Numbered from the stretch's first letter, positions 31,045-39,302 are shown. The stretch is 64,000 bases of DNA from Pseudomonadota bacterium (GCA_018241225.1 JAFEEG010000027.1:1-64000), one strand, 5' to 3'. Program-made: numbers and translations. Notes: a model not told the origin generated them from the sequence alone.

Positions 31045-32397
31045 TCATAGCTCGTACGTGTCCTGGTAGCCGGGCACGGTCACGGGTGTCCCGTGGCGTT
31101 CCTCGATGGCCAGGCGCAGCGCGTCGGATGCCACCGGCTCGCCGTGCGTCACGAAGATGCGCCGTGCACCTGCCAGAGGCGCCAACCAGGCCAGGAGCTG
31201 CTCGCGGTCGGCGTGCGCCGACAAGCTCTGCAACTGCACGACTTCGGCGCGCACAGGCACATAGCTGCCGTGGATCTTGACGGCCTTTGCGCCCGCCACC
31301 AGCGCCGCGCCGCGCGTTCCCGCCGCCTGGAAGCCCGTGAAGAGGATGGCGTTGCGCTCGTCCGGCGCATAGGCCTTGAGGTGGTGAAGCACCCGCCCGC
31401 CCGTGGCCATCCCGCTGGCCGAGACGATGATGGAGGGAAAGCGCAGTTCGTTCAGGCGCTTGGATTCCTCCACCGTGTTGACGATGGTGGCCGTCTTGCC
31501 CAGGGCCGCGCAGTCCTTGGCGGCAAGGCGGTGCTCGTCGAGGTGGCGGCAATACAGGCCGGTGGTGTCCGCGGCCATGGGACTGTTGAGGTAGACGCGC
31601 ACATCGGGAATGCGGCCGCCTTCCTTGAGCAGGCGCAGGCAGTGCAGCAGGGTCTGCGCGCGCCCCACCGCGAACGAGGGAATGACCACGCTGCCCCCGC
31701 GCGCGGCCGTGCGCCTGACGACCTGGCCGATCTCATCGAGGACGTCGCCCTGGGGATGGAACCGGTCACCGTAGGTCGATTCGACCACTACATAGCTGGC
31801 CGGCTCGCAGGCTTGGGGCGCGCGCATCACCAGGTCGTCGCTTCGGCCCAGGTCGCCCGAGAACAGGATGCTGCCGTCCGCCCATTCGATGCGAGCACTG
31901 GCCGCCCCGATGATGTGGCCGGCGCGGGTGAGCTGAATGCGCCAGCCCGGCCATGGGGAGAAGGGCTCATCGAAGGCGCGGGCCTCCAAGTGCGTCAAGG
32001 CGGTCCTGGCGTCCATCTCGGTGTACAGAGGCAGGGCCGGTCTGTGCTTGCTGAACCCATGCCGATTGGCAAAGTCCGCTTCTTCCTCGAGCAAGTGCCC
32101 CGAATCCGGCAGCAGAAGCGAGCACAGCTGACGCGTGCCTTCGGTGCAGAAGACCGGCCCCTTGAAGCCCAGCGACACCAGGCGGGGCACGAAGCCGCTG
32201 TGGTCGAGGTGGGCATGGGTCAGCAGCACGGCGTCGATGTCCGCGGCATCGACCGGCAGCGGCTGCCAGTCGCGAAGGCGCAGTTCCTTCACGCCCTGGA
32301 AGAGTCCGCAGTCGACCAGCAGCCGCCGTCCGGCTTGGGACAGCAGGTAGCGCGATCCGGTGACGGTGCCTGATGCGCCGAGAAACTGTATTTGCAT
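31045..32397 (-). CDS. Metallo-beta-lactamase/beta-CASP RNA-processing exonuclease family protein
   Basis: A 450-residue protein like the bacterial YSH1/CPSF-73 group. Motifs: 'VLLTHAHLDHSGFVPRL' (HxHxDH), 'TRAGHIIGAASARI', 'ILFSGDLGRSDD' (Asp), 'YVVVESTYGDR', beta-CASP motifs 'VVIPSFAVGRAQTLLHCL' and 'IIVSASGMATGGRVLHHL', and 'SLSAHADREQLLAWL' (final His). All zinc ligands are intact, so an RNA-cleaving or phosphodiesterase activity is expected. It is often found in stress-type clusters with USP genes. Ten bases separate it from the USP gene upstream. Confidence 0.9.
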   Translation of the reverse strand: MQIQFLGASGTVTGSRYLLSQAGRRLLVDCGLFQGVKELRLRDWQPLPVDAADIDAVLLTHAHLDHSGFVPRLVSLGFKGPVFCTEGTRQLCSLLLPDSGHLLEEEADFANRHGFSKHRPALPLYTEMDARTALTHLEARAFDEPFSPWPGWRIQLTRAGHIIGAASARIEWADGSILFSGDLGRSDDLVMRAPQACEPASYVVVESTYGDRFHPQGDVLDEIGQVVRRTAARGGSVVIPSFAVGRAQTLLHCLRLLKEGGRIPDVRVYLNSPMAADTTGLYCRHLDEHRLAAKDCAALGKTATIVNTVEESKRLNELRFPSIIVSASGMATGGRVLHHLKAYAPDERNAILFTGFQAAGTRGAALVAGAKAVKIHGSYVPVRAEVVQLQSLSAHADREQLLAWLAPLAGARRIFVTHGEPVASDALRLAIEERHGTPVTVPGYQDTYEL

Positions 32398-32407
32398 GAT
32401 CGCGCGC

Positions 32408-32929
32408 CTATTCCATGGAAAGCGCGGCCGAAGGAAGGCTCACATGTGCGTGCTCTTGGGCGGATGCGTCCGTGCCGGGCTGCGGCCTCGCCCGAACCAG
32501 CAGGACCGGCACGGGCGCCGTGCGAAGAATGCTCTCGGCACCGCTTCCCAGCGCCAGTCGCCGCATGCCGCGCCGTCCGTGCGTGCCCAGGACGATGAGG
32601 TCGGCGGGCCATTGGCGCGCCTGCGTCGCCACGACGTCGGCGACCTTGTCGTTGAAGCTGTCGTGCAGCACCGCGTCCGCCTCGACGCCAGCGGCACTGG
32701 CAGCGGCCTTGACGCCCGCCAGCATCGCGGTGGCGTTCTCATGAAGCGCGGCGGGCAGGTCGCCCAGGTAGCCGGCGTAGGCATCCATGGCGAGCGCCAC
32801 GGACAGCTCGTCGATCGCATGCACCAATCGCAACCGGCCGCCGGTCTGGCGAGCCCGCCGGATGGCTTCGTCCACGCCGAGGAACGATGTTTCGCTTCCG
32901 TCGACCGGAACAAGAATTCGCTGGTACAT
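32408..32929 (-). CDS. Universal stress protein (UspA family)
   Basis: A 173-residue single Usp domain: 'YQRILVPVDGSETSFLGVDE' (Asp of the ATP site) and the nucleotide loop 'VLGTHGRRGMRRLALGSGAE' (G-2x-G-9x-G-S), so it should bind ATP. The C-terminal ~25 residues are an extra tail. The start is the second codon pair of the frame: ATG 32929 after GGGGTTGACC. It lies between the BON gene and the beta-CASP gene on one transcript. Confidence 0.88.
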   Translation of the reverse strand: MYQRILVPVDGSETSFLGVDEAIRRARQTGGRLRLVHAIDELSVALAMDAYAGYLGDLPAALHENATAMLAGVKAAASAAGVEADAVLHDSFNDKVADVVATQARQWPADLIVLGTHGRRGMRRLALGSGAESILRTAPVPVLLVRARPQPGTDASAQEHAHVSLPSAALSME

Positions 32930-32974
32930 GGTCAACCCCTTGGGACGCGTTGGATTCCTCGCGGATTCGAAAGC

Positions 32975-33628
32975 CTAGGCCACAACGAGCAGATCGTTGT
33001 TGACGGTGGCGATGCCGGGTGCAGACCAGGCTACGCCCTGCGCGGCCCGCCACTCCGCCCACGAATGGACCTGGCCGCGCAGCGTGACGGATGCGCCGTC
33101 CACGATGACTTGGATGTTGCGTGCCTCGCGATGAGCCTGACGGGCCAGCGCGTGATCGATCTTCGCGGCGATGTTGTCCGCGCTGATCTTGGGATTGACC
33201 ACGATTTGGTTGGTGACTGCCGTCACGCCCATCAAGCTGCGGACCGCGGCTTCGGCGGCGCGCCGCTGGAACTGCCATTCGACTTCGCCTGAGAGGGTGA
33301 CGTCGCCGTTTTCCACCATGACGCCGATCTTCTGGTCGGCCAGCAGGGCGTTCCATGCGAGGACGCGCGTGGCCGCAAGCGCGATGTCGCCATCTGGGCG
33401 CACGTCTCCTTGCGGCAGCCTGACTTGCAGTTCCACTGCAATGGCGCGTACGCCCGCCACGCGCCGGGTTGCGCGCTCGATGGCGTATTTCTCGGAGTGG
33501 CTCGCCGGATAGCCGGTGAGTGTCACGATGCCGTCCTTGACCAGCACGCCCACATGGGTGAGGGTCACCTCGGGATCCCAGGCCAGTTCGGCCTCGACGT
33601 CGTTCTGCAGTTGGGCATCAGTTTTCAT
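32975..33628 (-). CDS. Three-BON-domain protein
   Basis: A 217-residue protein from ATG 33628 with three BON domains in series: residues ~1-70 ('GVLVKDGIVTLTGYPASHSE'), ~75-145 ('VMVENGDVTLSGEVEWQFQR', 'VTAVTNQIVV') and ~150-217 ('VIVDGASVTLRGQVHSWAEW', 'GIATVNNDLLVV'). There is no signal peptide, so it is cytosolic, unlike OsmY. BON domains bind phospholipid or small ligands. First gene of the BON-USP-nuclease-membrane ORF operon; an FNR-like site lies 63 bp upstream and TACAGT serves as a possible -10. Confidence 0.88.
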   Translation of the reverse strand: MKTDAQLQNDVEAELAWDPEVTLTHVGVLVKDGIVTLTGYPASHSEKYAIERATRRVAGVRAIAVELQVRLPQGDVRPDGDIALAATRVLAWNALLADQKIGVMVENGDVTLSGEVEWQFQRRAAEAAVRSLMGVTAVTNQIVVNPKISADNIAAKIDHALARQAHREARNIQVIVDGASVTLRGQVHSWAEWRAAQGVAWSAPGIATVNNDLLVVA

Positions 33629-33690
33629 AGTGTGTTCCTCGCGTTCGTTGACGGGTGACTTCACTGTAGGAAGGGCGCGCGCACGATACG

Positions 33691-33704
33691 TTGCGCTGGA
33701 TCAA
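33691..33704 (-). promoter_or_regulatory. FNR-like site for the BON-USP-nuclease operon
   Basis: TTGCG-CTGG-ATCAA, i.e. TTGAT-CCAG-CGCAA toward the BON gene. 63 bp from the ATG. A TACAGT -10-like hexamer sits at 33663-33668, the distance expected if the activator is centred at about -41.5. Confidence 0.5.
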
Positions 33705-33964
33705 AGGAGCCGCCGGTGGCGGCACCGGAAGGCCCGGGTAGTAGCTGCCTCGGCGCCGATGGCCAGCAGGCGTCCGCCGCTCCTCGGCGCGACGGGCATC
33801 TGAACCGTGGGCTCCACCGTACCGGTGGCGTAGACGGCGTCGATGGCAGGACCGCGCGCCGGCATCGCGGTTGACACGCGAATCGGCCAGTACCACCATG
33901 CGGTTGCTGCCAAGGCTGGCAGGCACACGGCCAGCAAGAGCGTGATGACGACCTTGCGACTCAA
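33701..33964 (-). pseudogene. RND efflux periplasmic adaptor, N-terminal remnant
   Basis: Minus-strand ATG 33964 starts 'MSRKVVITLLLAVCLPALAA' (membrane anchor), then 'VYATGTVEPTVQMPVAPRSG', the entry into the biotinyl-lipoyl-like domain of HlyD/RND membrane-fusion proteins. After 'GGRLLAI' the sequence degenerates and stops near residue 87; a full adaptor has ~350-400 residues. No RND pump gene follows. Deletion relic. Confidence 0.65.
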
Positions 33965-34045
33965 GTGTTCTTCCTGAGGGGCGGCGGCCCGGCTGCCATG
34001 CCTTGGCGATGCCGAACGCCTGCAGTCTCCACTGTGCGCGAGGTT

Positions 34046-34069
34046 CGGCCTTGATCTGCATCAAGGCCG
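34046..34069 (+). promoter_or_regulatory. Perfect FNR/Anr box for the USP pair
   Basis: The core TTGATCTGCATCAA (34051-34064) is an exact FNR/Anr consensus. The symmetry continues five more bases on each side (CGGCC...GGCCG), giving 10-base arms around CTGC. Its near edge is 59 bp upstream of the first USP ATG. It is also 87 bp from the divergent RND-adaptor remnant. Strongest site of the group. Confidence 0.7.
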
Positions 34070-34123
34070 CCGCTGCACCGTCGCCTAAGCTGGCAACCAG
34101 TCAAGCCCACTGTACTTTCGCGC

Positions 34124-34567
34124 ATGTTCAAGAAGATCCTGGTCGCAACCGATGGCAGCACTCTGTCGAGGAAGGCAGTGAAATGCGCCATTGGCCTGGC
34201 ACGCACGCACCAGGCGCAACTGCTGGTCGTGAACGTAGTGCCGCGCTACCCCCTGAGCTACTTCGAAGGCGCGGCGAGCTTCTCCGCCGACGAGATTGGC
34301 GCCATCGAACGCCGGTTGTCTCACGAGGCCCAGAGCCTGCTCGACGGCATTGCCGAGCGTGCCAACGCGGAAGGCGTGAAGACCAGTACCGTCGCAATCA
34401 GCAGCGACCTGGTGGCCCAGGCGCTTCTCCTGGCGGCCAAGAAGCATAAGTGCGACCTCATGGTGATGGCTTCGCACGGCCGCAAGGGAATCAAGCGCCT
34501 GCTGCTGGGAAGCGAAACGCAGCACGTACTGACCCATTCGACATTGCCGGTGCTCGTGCTGCGTTGA
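34124..34567 (+). CDS. Universal stress protein
   Basis: A 147-residue Usp domain: 'MFKKILVATDGSTLSRKAVK' and ATP loop 'VMASHGRKGIKRLLLGSETQ', ending 'LPVLVLR'. ATP-binding type. The gene lies directly behind a perfect FNR/Anr box, 43 bases before a second USP gene. Hypoxia-induced USP genes under FNR/Anr are known in Pseudomonas aeruginosa (PA3309, PA4352). Confidence 0.92.
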   Translation: MFKKILVATDGSTLSRKAVKCAIGLARTHQAQLLVVNVVPRYPLSYFEGAASFSADEIGAIERRLSHEAQSLLDGIAERANAEGVKTSTVAISSDLVAQALLLAAKKHKCDLMVMASHGRKGIKRLLLGSETQHVLTHSTLPVLVLR

Positions 34568-34610
34568 GCGCGACCGGGCCCGGGTCAACGGAAATGAAAG
34601 GAACCAAGAA

Positions 34611-35036
34611 GTGAAGATTCTTCTGGCCGTGGACGGAAGCGAATACACCCGGCGCATGCTGTCCTATCTCGCCACACACAAGGAGGCCCTCGGAGGAGGG
34701 CGCAGCACCTACACGGTCTTCCATGCGATGCTGCCGGTTCCGCCGCACGCCGCGTCCTTCGTCAATTCGGCGACGCTGCACGGCTACTACGAAGACGAAG
34801 CCCGCAAGGTCCTTGAGCCCGTGCGTGCCCAGTTGGCCGAAAGTGGCATCGAGGCCTCGTTCGCCCATCGGGCGGGGCCGGCGGACAAGGAGATCTCCGA
34901 GCTGGCGAGCAAGGGCGGGTTCGACCTGGTGATCATGGGGTCGCACGGCCACGGCGCGCTGGGCAACCTCGTGCTGGGCTCGGTCGCGACGAAAGTGCTG
35001 GCGAATTGCAACGTTCCCGTACTGCTCGTACGCTGA
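34611..35036 (+). CDS. Universal stress protein
   Basis: A 141-residue Usp domain from GTG 34611 (GAAAGGAACC upstream): 'KILLAVDGSEYTRRMLSYLA' and ATP loop 'IMGSHGHGALGNLVLGSVAT', ending 'VPVLLVR'. It has an insertion in the first half ('PVPPHAASFVNSATLHGYYE') seen in the periplasm-like subgroup. Co-transcribed with the USP gene upstream, and distinct from it in sequence, so not a recent duplication. Confidence 0.9.
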   Translation: MKILLAVDGSEYTRRMLSYLATHKEALGGGRSTYTVFHAMLPVPPHAASFVNSATLHGYYEDEARKVLEPVRAQLAESGIEASFAHRAGPADKEISELASKGGFDLVIMGSHGHGALGNLVLGSVATKVLANCNVPVLLVR

Positions 35037-35199
35037 AAGGTCATGGCGGCGCAGCACGCCGGCCTTGCGCGGCGTCGCCGGGCGGGGCGCCGAGGCGGGC
35101 TGCGCTTGCCATTGGTGCCCACAGGGCGGGTCGATGAATGGAACACTGACCGGAAACCGACGCTGGCGCACAGATAGGCAAACCGGCTCTCCATCGGCG

Positions 35200-35483
35200 C
35201 CTGGCCACGGAAAGGGAGCAGAACACGCAGCACTACCGGCACGTGGAGGACTTCCTGCGTCCGGAGCACCTGCCGTTTGCAGGACGCCTGCTGCATCGCC
35301 TGCTGGCCGCCGTGGGCATGCGCGAGCGGGGGCGCCGCAACGCGCGGCGCGCCCAGGTGCTGCGCAGCACTGTGCAACTGGAACGCCTGCCTGCGGCCTT
35401 CGACGGCTGCACGTTGCTTCACTTGAGCGATCTGCACCTGGATGTGGGCAGGCCCTACCTGGACGCGCTGGTGGCAACGGTGC
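35200..35483 (+). pseudogene. Metallophosphoesterase N-terminal remnant
   Basis: The frame including GTG 35243 reads 'VEDFLRPEHLPFAGRLLHRL', later 'STVQLERLPAAFDGCTLLHL' and 'SDLHLDVGRPYLDALV'. The S-D-L-H motif is the first metal-binding block of calcineurin-like phosphoesterases (YaeI-type, 'l.hlSDlHl'). After about 35483 the homology ends and none of the later D, N, H blocks follow. Truncated. Confidence 0.6.
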
Positions 35484-35561
35484 GACCGGCAAGCCGGGCA
35501 GGGGGCGGTCGGGTTGCCGGCCCACGACCGTCATCAGCAACTGCATCCGCTCGGGCCAGTC

Positions 35562-35790
35562 TCAGAGCGACGCGGTTGTGCCATGAGACTGCAGCCAGCG
35601 CTGCAGGACCCAGGCGCCGGCGCTGTCGATGGCAGCGAGCGAGGCGCCGTCCAGGAACACGGGGCCCGGTCCGCAGGCGTGGGCGTCGAGCGTCTGCGGG
35701 ATGTCGCCCAATCCACGAACCGTCCAGCTGCCGGCCAGCGACCAGCCGCCTCCCGCGATAGGCGACAGGGCGGCATTCGCAGGGGTGGCG
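35562..35790 (-). pseudogene. STAS-like domain remnant (MlaE-permease N-terminus type)
   Basis: Minus strand reads 'SLAGSWTVRGLGDIPQTLDA' then 'GPVFLDGASLAAIDSAGAWV' and 'LQRWLQSHG' before a stop at 35562. This matches the STAS-like N-terminal domain fused to MlaE-type lipid ABC permeases in betaproteobacteria ('DGsaLaalDsAGAW.LqRwL'). No permease helices follow and no start codon lies near, so it is a fragment. The family assignment is tentative. Confidence 0.45.
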
Positions 35791-35920
35791 GGCGTTTGCT
35801 GGTCGTGTGGAACGGGTGGACCGCCTGAAGAGCCTGGTGCCTCTGGTCATCGACCATCGATTGAGGATGTTGGAAACCGGGCCGGACAGCGAGTTGATGC
35901 AGATCAATCCCGGGCTGTGA
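35789..35920 (+). pseudogene. C-terminal remnant of an unrecognised gene
   Basis: The frame reads 'RVERVDRLKSLVPLVIDHRL' and 'RMLETGPDSELMQINPGL' to TGA at 35918. It is well-formed helical protein sequence but has no start. The FNR-like box of the next gene lies inside its last codons, so natural function as coding DNA is doubtful. Confidence 0.25.
35894..35907 (+). promoter_or_regulatory. Perfect FNR/Anr box for the kinase gene
   Basis: TTGAT-GCAG-ATCAA, exact consensus, 58 bp upstream of the kinase ATG. Same geometry as the box before the USP pair. Confidence 0.65.
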
Positions 35921-35965
35921 CGCATGCGGGCACCATGTGGGCACATTGGCGGCCAAGGCAGGACG

Positions 35966-37423
35966 ATGAAAGAGAAGAAGCAGGACGTTCCCGATTCGCT
36001 TGTGCGCGCTCTTGCTCGGCGCCTCGACGCGAGGGTTGTGGAGACCCACATTTCGTGGATCCTGCTGACGCCAGGCTTCGCCTACAAGGTGAAAAAGCCT
36101 GTGAGGCTGCCGTTCCTGGACTATTCCACGCTGGCACGGCGCAAGCGGTTGTGCGCCGAGGAAGTGCGGGTGAATCGGGCGATGGCGCCATCGCTGTACC
36201 TGGGCGTCGTGCGCATTGCCGGGAGCGCGTTGGGCCCGCAGATCGACGGCAACGGGCGTGTGCTCGAATACGCCGTGCGGATGCGACGGTTTGCCGACGG
36301 CGCCCTGTTCAGCGAGCGGCTGGCGGCTGGCAAGCTGCAGCCGGCGGATGTGGACGGCCTTGCCGCACTGCTGGCCGAGGCCCATGAAAAGGCGCCGGTG
36401 CGCCGCAAGGCCGGTTCACGAGCCGCAAACCCGCATGGTCGAGCGCTCGCCGCGCTGGACGGAGCCGGACCGCTGTTCTCGCCGGCGCAGCAGAAGTATC
36501 TGAAACGCTGGTTCGACGAGGGCGTCGCGGCGCTGGGCGGGGTATGGCGCAGGCGCCTGCGCCGTGGCCGGGTTCGCGAATGCCACGGCGATCTGCATCT
36601 GGCCAACGCGGTGGACCTGGACGGCCGCGCAGTTGCTTTCGATGCCATCGATTTCGACCCGGCGCTGCGCTGGATAGACGTCGCCGAGGATGCAGCCTTT
36701 CCGGCAATGGACTTTGCGGCGCAAGGCCGGGCGGACTACTGCTGGCGATTCCTGAATGCGTGGATGGATGCCATGGGCGAGCACGAGTCGGCGGGCGTGC
36801 TGCGCTACGCGCTCGCTTACCGGGCGCTGGTGCGAGCGCAGGCCGAATACATGCGCGGCGGCCGCACCGCCCAGGCCAGGTCATACGCCCGGGCAGCGCT
36901 CGCGTGGTCCCGCCCCGCGCCGCCGCGCCTGGTGATCACGCACGGCCTGCCAGGCACCGGCAAGACCTTCAAGTCGCAGTTGCTGCTGGAGCGGGAAGGC
37001 GCCATACGCGTTCGCTCCGACGTCGAGCGCAAGCGGCTGTTCGGCCTGGGCGCGCTCGAGAGTTCGCAGGCCCGGGGCCTGGACATCTACGCGGGCGAAG
37101 TCACGGCGCGCACCTACGAGCGGCTACTGGAACTGGCGCGCGGCATCCTGTTGGCGGGCTTCACCGCGGTGATCGACGCGGCCTTCCTGATGCGGCACGA
37201 GCGCGATGCCGCCCGGGAGCTTGCGCGCGAGTGCGGCGTGCCCTTCGAGATCCTGCTTTGCGAGGCGCCGGAGCCGGTGCTCCGCCGCAGACTGGCCGGC
37301 CGCGTGAACGATGCCTCGGAAGCCAACGCCGCGGTGCTGGCGCGATTGGCAGGCGCGATGCAAGCCTTGGCGCCCGACGAATGGGACGCGGTTCGCGCGC
37401 ACAGGCCGCGCCGACGCGCCTGA
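35966..37423 (+). CDS. Fused aminoglycoside-phosphotransferase-like / P-loop kinase
   Basis: A 485-residue two-domain protein. Residues ~1-290 form an APH/choline-kinase-like domain: the ATP Lys region 'GFAYKVKKPVRLPFLDYSTL', catalytic loop 'RECHGDLHLANAVDLDG' (HGDLHxxN) and 'AFDAIDFDPALRWIDVAED'. Residues ~325-485 are a P-loop kinase: Walker A 'THGLPGTGKTFKSQLL', 'IRVRSDVERKRLFG', 'VIDAAFLMRHERDAA' and lid Arg residues. This fusion ('bifunctional APH/AAA ATPase') is common beside USP genes; substrate unknown. The start is the ATG after CAAGGCAGG. An exact FNR box is upstream. Confidence 0.85.
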   Translation: MKEKKQDVPDSLVRALARRLDARVVETHISWILLTPGFAYKVKKPVRLPFLDYSTLARRKRLCAEEVRVNRAMAPSLYLGVVRIAGSALGPQIDGNGRVLEYAVRMRRFADGALFSERLAAGKLQPADVDGLAALLAEAHEKAPVRRKAGSRAANPHGRALAALDGAGPLFSPAQQKYLKRWFDEGVAALGGVWRRRLRRGRVRECHGDLHLANAVDLDGRAVAFDAIDFDPALRWIDVAEDAAFPAMDFAAQGRADYCWRFLNAWMDAMGEHESAGVLRYALAYRALVRAQAEYMRGGRTAQARSYARAALAWSRPAPPRLVITHGLPGTGKTFKSQLLLEREGAIRVRSDVERKRLFGLGALESSQARGLDIYAGEVTARTYERLLELARGILLAGFTAVIDAAFLMRHERDAARELARECGVPFEILLCEAPEPVLRRRLAGRVNDASEANAAVLARLAGAMQALAPDEWDAVRAHRPRRRA

Positions 37424-37504
37424 GCGAGTCTGTGCCGTCGGCGCTCCCGTCTTGAGTGGGTCACGGCCCAGGCTTTTCCGCGGCGTCGTGATTCCTTCAG
37501 CCCC

Positions 37505-37732
37505 TCAATCGCTCAGGACGCGCTCCCTCACGACTTGCGCACCGGACGGCAACTGCCAGCTCGAATGCGGGTGCAGCGTGGCCGTGTCGTAGGGGCAGGG
37601 TGTCGCATCCGGCCGCTTGCCCTTGGAGCTCTTGACCACGGAAGGGCTCGCTTCGTAGATCCGGTCATGGCGCGACAGCCTGTAGTCGACGACCAGCCAC
37701 TCCGTGTCGGTAACGAAAGTTGTCTTCGGCAT
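37505..37732 (-). CDS. Small hypothetical protein
   Basis: A 75-residue protein, 'MPKTTFVTDTEWLVVDYRLS' then 'RHDRIYEASPSVVKSSKGKR', ending in a proline/His-rich stretch. No family recognised. It belongs to the stress cluster by position, and an FNR-like site (TTGAGGTAGATCAA on its strand) is 70 bp upstream. Confidence 0.5.
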   Translation of the reverse strand: MPKTTFVTDTEWLVVDYRLSRHDRIYEASPSVVKSSKGKRPDATPCPYDTATLHPHSSWQLPSGAQVVRERVLSD

Positions 37733-37801
37733 GAGCCACTCCTTCAGACAAAGGGACGCGGGCCCCGCGTTTGAATATTAGGCAACTCGCCCCGGGGGTT
37801 C

Positions 37802-37815
37802 TTGATCTACCTCAA
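37802..37815. promoter_or_regulatory. FNR-like site between the 75-residue gene and the SulP remnant
   Basis: TTGAT-CTAC-CTCAA: one mismatch to the FNR/Anr consensus. It is 70 bp upstream of the minus-strand 75-residue gene and 133 bp upstream of the SulP remnant, so it probably serves the former. Confidence 0.5.
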
Positions 37816-37880
37816 AGGCAAAACCGGTTGGCTCGTTCCGCTTGCGTGCGCCGCGCCGGATGCGGCGTATGCCAAGGCCA

Positions 37881-37894
37881 TTGATCTGGGTCGA
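37881..37894 (+). promoter_or_regulatory. Degenerate FNR-like site before the SulP remnant
   Basis: TTGAT-CTGG-GTCGA has one exact half and a two-mismatch half, 53 bp upstream of the SulP ATG. The spacing matches the other sites. Weakest of the set. Confidence 0.35.
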
Positions 37895-37947
37895 GCGGCT
37901 TGCGGCGGATGCGGCCAGACTCCATGCGAATCTCTTGCGGCTGGAGA

Positions 37948-38220
37948 ATGAAAATGCCAGATCTCGCCAAACCTGAGGGCCCCGGCACGGCCACGGTGGC
38001 GCAACAGCGTCGTGCCGGAAGGCTGAGGCAGACATCGGCGGATGTCGTTGCCGGGCTGACGGTGGCGGCCGTGGTCATTCCCAAGGCGCTGGCCTACGCA
38101 ACCGTCGCGGGGTTGCCGATCCAGGTCGGCCTGTACACGGCCGTTGTGCCCATGGTCATCTACGCCATGCTCGGAGCGTCGCGGCCGCTCATTTCCGGCC
38201 TGTCGGCGGTCCCCTTCTAA
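37948..38220 (+). pseudogene. SulP-family anion transporter, truncated after ~90 residues
   Basis: From ATG 37948 the frame encodes 'TSADVVAGLTVAAVVIPKAL', 'AYATVAGLPIQVGLYTAVVP' and 'MVIYAMLGASRPLISG', the first two to three helices of SulP permeases. It then ends with 'LSAVPF' and a stop; a complete SulP has 500-700 residues plus a STAS domain. The rest has been deleted, with unrelated sequence following at once. Confidence 0.75.
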
Positions 38221-38322
38221 CGCCAACTCGCCGACCACCCAGTGGATGGGATGCCAGCCAAGCCTGGAAGAGCGTGTCCCACCCCGAGCTATGAGCCGAA
38301 AGGTGGGACATCGCGTCGCAGC

Positions 38323-39045
38323 TTACTTGGTTGCGGCACTCACGTTCTTCGCCGCCTTCTCGATGAGAGTGGCTACCGCCTGGGGTTTGGAAACGTAGAC
38401 TGCGTGGCTTCCCCCCGTTTCCTCGACGGTTGCGCCCGCTCGCTTGGACATGGCGCGCTGAGCGACCGGCGGAATCATTTTGTCGTCAGTTGCCACGAGG
38501 CACCAGCTGGGCTTGGACTTCCAGGCAGGGTCGCTCACCGCGCCGCCGAGCGCTCCTACGCCCCAGGGCACCTGGGAGTCGGCCATGAACGCAGCAGTTT
38601 CGCTCTTCACGTCCGCTGCAAACGAAGCGGCAAGCTTGGCCTTGTCGAGGAACAGGAACCCGTCCTGCGGTGGCAGGATGGGGGGGACGGGGGCGCCCGG
38701 GACCGGGTCCTTGATGAGAGAGTTGACGGATTCGCCATTGTCCGGTGCAAATGCCGCGATATTGACCAGGCCGGCTACCTTTTCGTTGTTGCCCGCCTCG
38801 GTGATTACGACGCCGCCATAGGAGTGACCCACGAGGACCACCGCTCCGGGGCGAGCGGCGATGGCGCGCTTCGTGACCTCAACGTCGTCGACCAGGGAAA
38901 TCGTTGGGTTCTGCACCACGGTCACTTCGTAGCCGTCCTTCCTCAGAATCTTGTGGACGCCTTCCCATCCAGAGCCATCGGCGAATCCGCCATGGACAAG
39001 AACGATGCGGGGCTTGATTGCGCTGGCGGCTGTCAAGACCCGCAT
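38323..39045 (-). CDS. Alpha/beta hydrolase
   Basis: A 240-residue serine hydrolase. Oxyanion region 'PRIVLVHGGFADGSGWEGVH', nucleophile elbow 'VVLVGHSYGGVVITEAG' (Ser), the acid in 'CLVATDDKMIPPVAQRAM' and the catalytic His in 'ETGGSHAVYVSKPQAV'. This pattern matches the esterase group close to plant salicylate-binding esterases and bacterial 'alpha/beta hydrolase' proteins that often carry a signal peptide; here the N-terminus (MRVLTAASAI) looks cut short, perhaps because the upstream part was lost. ATG 39045 is used; a TTG 33 bases upstream is possible. Confidence 0.82.
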   Translation of the reverse strand: MRVLTAASAIKPRIVLVHGGFADGSGWEGVHKILRKDGYEVTVVQNPTISLVDDVEVTKRAIAARPGAVVLVGHSYGGVVITEAGNNEKVAGLVNIAAFAPDNGESVNSLIKDPVPGAPVPPILPPQDGFLFLDKAKLAASFAADVKSETAAFMADSQVPWGVGALGGAVSDPAWKSKPSWCLVATDDKMIPPVAQRAMSKRAGATVEETGGSHAVYVSKPQAVATLIEKAAKNVSAATK

Positions 39046-39302
39046 GGATAAAGGGTTTCCCGGATGGTAGGCATGCAACCCCCATTAGTTGCACCAGGAC
39101 CCGACAGCACAATGGCTACCCGATGAGCACCGTCAAGGAGGCGCAAGACATGCACGAGCGGGCGCGTGTGCTCCCCGCTTGTGTTCAGCTTCCAAACACC
39201 CAAGCCGACCTGGCTCGGACCGAAGCGCGACCGATCGAACCGGGCCTGCCTGACCTCTGCAGCATTGTGTTCGCAAAATTTGGGCAACTTCAAGTTGTTC
39301 AT
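39033..39302 (-). CDS. Hypothetical 89-residue protein
   Basis: ATG 39302 overlaps the stop of a 38-residue ORF (ATGA) and the frame runs 'MNNLKLPKFCEHNAAEVRQA' to 39033, overlapping the hydrolase start by 13 bases. The first half reads like a real protein; the second half may be hydrolase upstream DNA. No family recognised. Confidence 0.3.
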   Translation of the reverse strand: MNNLKLPKFCEHNAAEVRQARFDRSRFGPSQVGLGVWKLNTSGEHTRPLVHVLRLLDGAHRVAIVLSGPGATNGGCMPTIRETLYPCGS

